Below are positions 6,002 through 6,036 of a DNA stretch of 6,036 bases, one piece after another. Source of the stretch: Nitrospirota bacterium (GTDB lineage: Bacteria; Nitrospirota; UBA9217); assembly GCA_017885365.1 (NCBI GenBank), contig JAFNGD010000193.1, positions 1 to 6,036 of the forward strand. The letters are read 5' to 3'. A program made the translations under genes and the position numbers. Numbering within the stretch: position 1 is the stretch's first letter; every line of letters starts with the position of its first letter. The notes beneath the pieces are model-generated. The model did no database searches. It saw only the letters and a program-made list of their open reading frames with translations, and was not told the DNA's origin.

Positions 6002-6036
6002 AGCTTCAACGGCACCCTGTCGGACCCCTTCACGGC

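Overview
This is a GC-rich (about 60% by eye), gene-dense bacterial window with five protein genes. Four are on the minus strand and one on the plus strand. The Shine-Dalgarno signals and sigma70-type promoters look Gram-negative. The gene types fit a Desulfobacterota, Nitrospirota or similar environmental lineage: a stand-alone AICAR formyltransferase, a soluble PRC-barrel/MgtE-N/CBS protein beside an Nramp-like transporter, and a LIV-type permease. That placement is an inference and no taxonomic marker gene is present.

Layout: (1) 1-2607, minus strand, is a likely two-gene metal operon. A 421-residue soluble protein (PRC-barrel-like, MgtE N domain, CBS pair, no membrane part) is followed 92 bases later by a divergent Nramp-family transporter that runs off the left edge. 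A near-consensus promoter lies just upstream of the operon. (2) 2608-2886 is a divergent regulatory region that also carries a plausible plus-strand promoter. (3) 2887-3489, plus strand, is a PhoU-like all-helical protein. (4) 3490-3541 is a short C-rich convergent gap holding a 12-base direct repeat. (5) 3542-4834, minus strand, is an AICAR transformylase domain protein lacking the PurH cyclohydrolase domain. (6) 4958-5860, minus strand, is a branched-chain amino acid ABC permease (livH). (7) 5861-6036 has no recognisable gene but carries two REP-like hairpins with matched compensatory changes.

The most interesting unit is the metal operon. The soluble protein carries the cytosolic Mg2+-sensing parts of an MgtE channel without the channel. 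Its neighbour is an Nramp-fold transporter whose metal-site motifs are altered (DAGG for DPGN, TPYM for MPHN). The simple reading is a split system: a free-standing Mg2+ sensor that gates or controls a non-canonical Nramp-type (possibly Mg2+) transporter in trans. The architecture is seen in the sequence; the function is inferred. The PurH-like and LivH genes are ordinary metabolism and transport and show no clear link to the metal operon.
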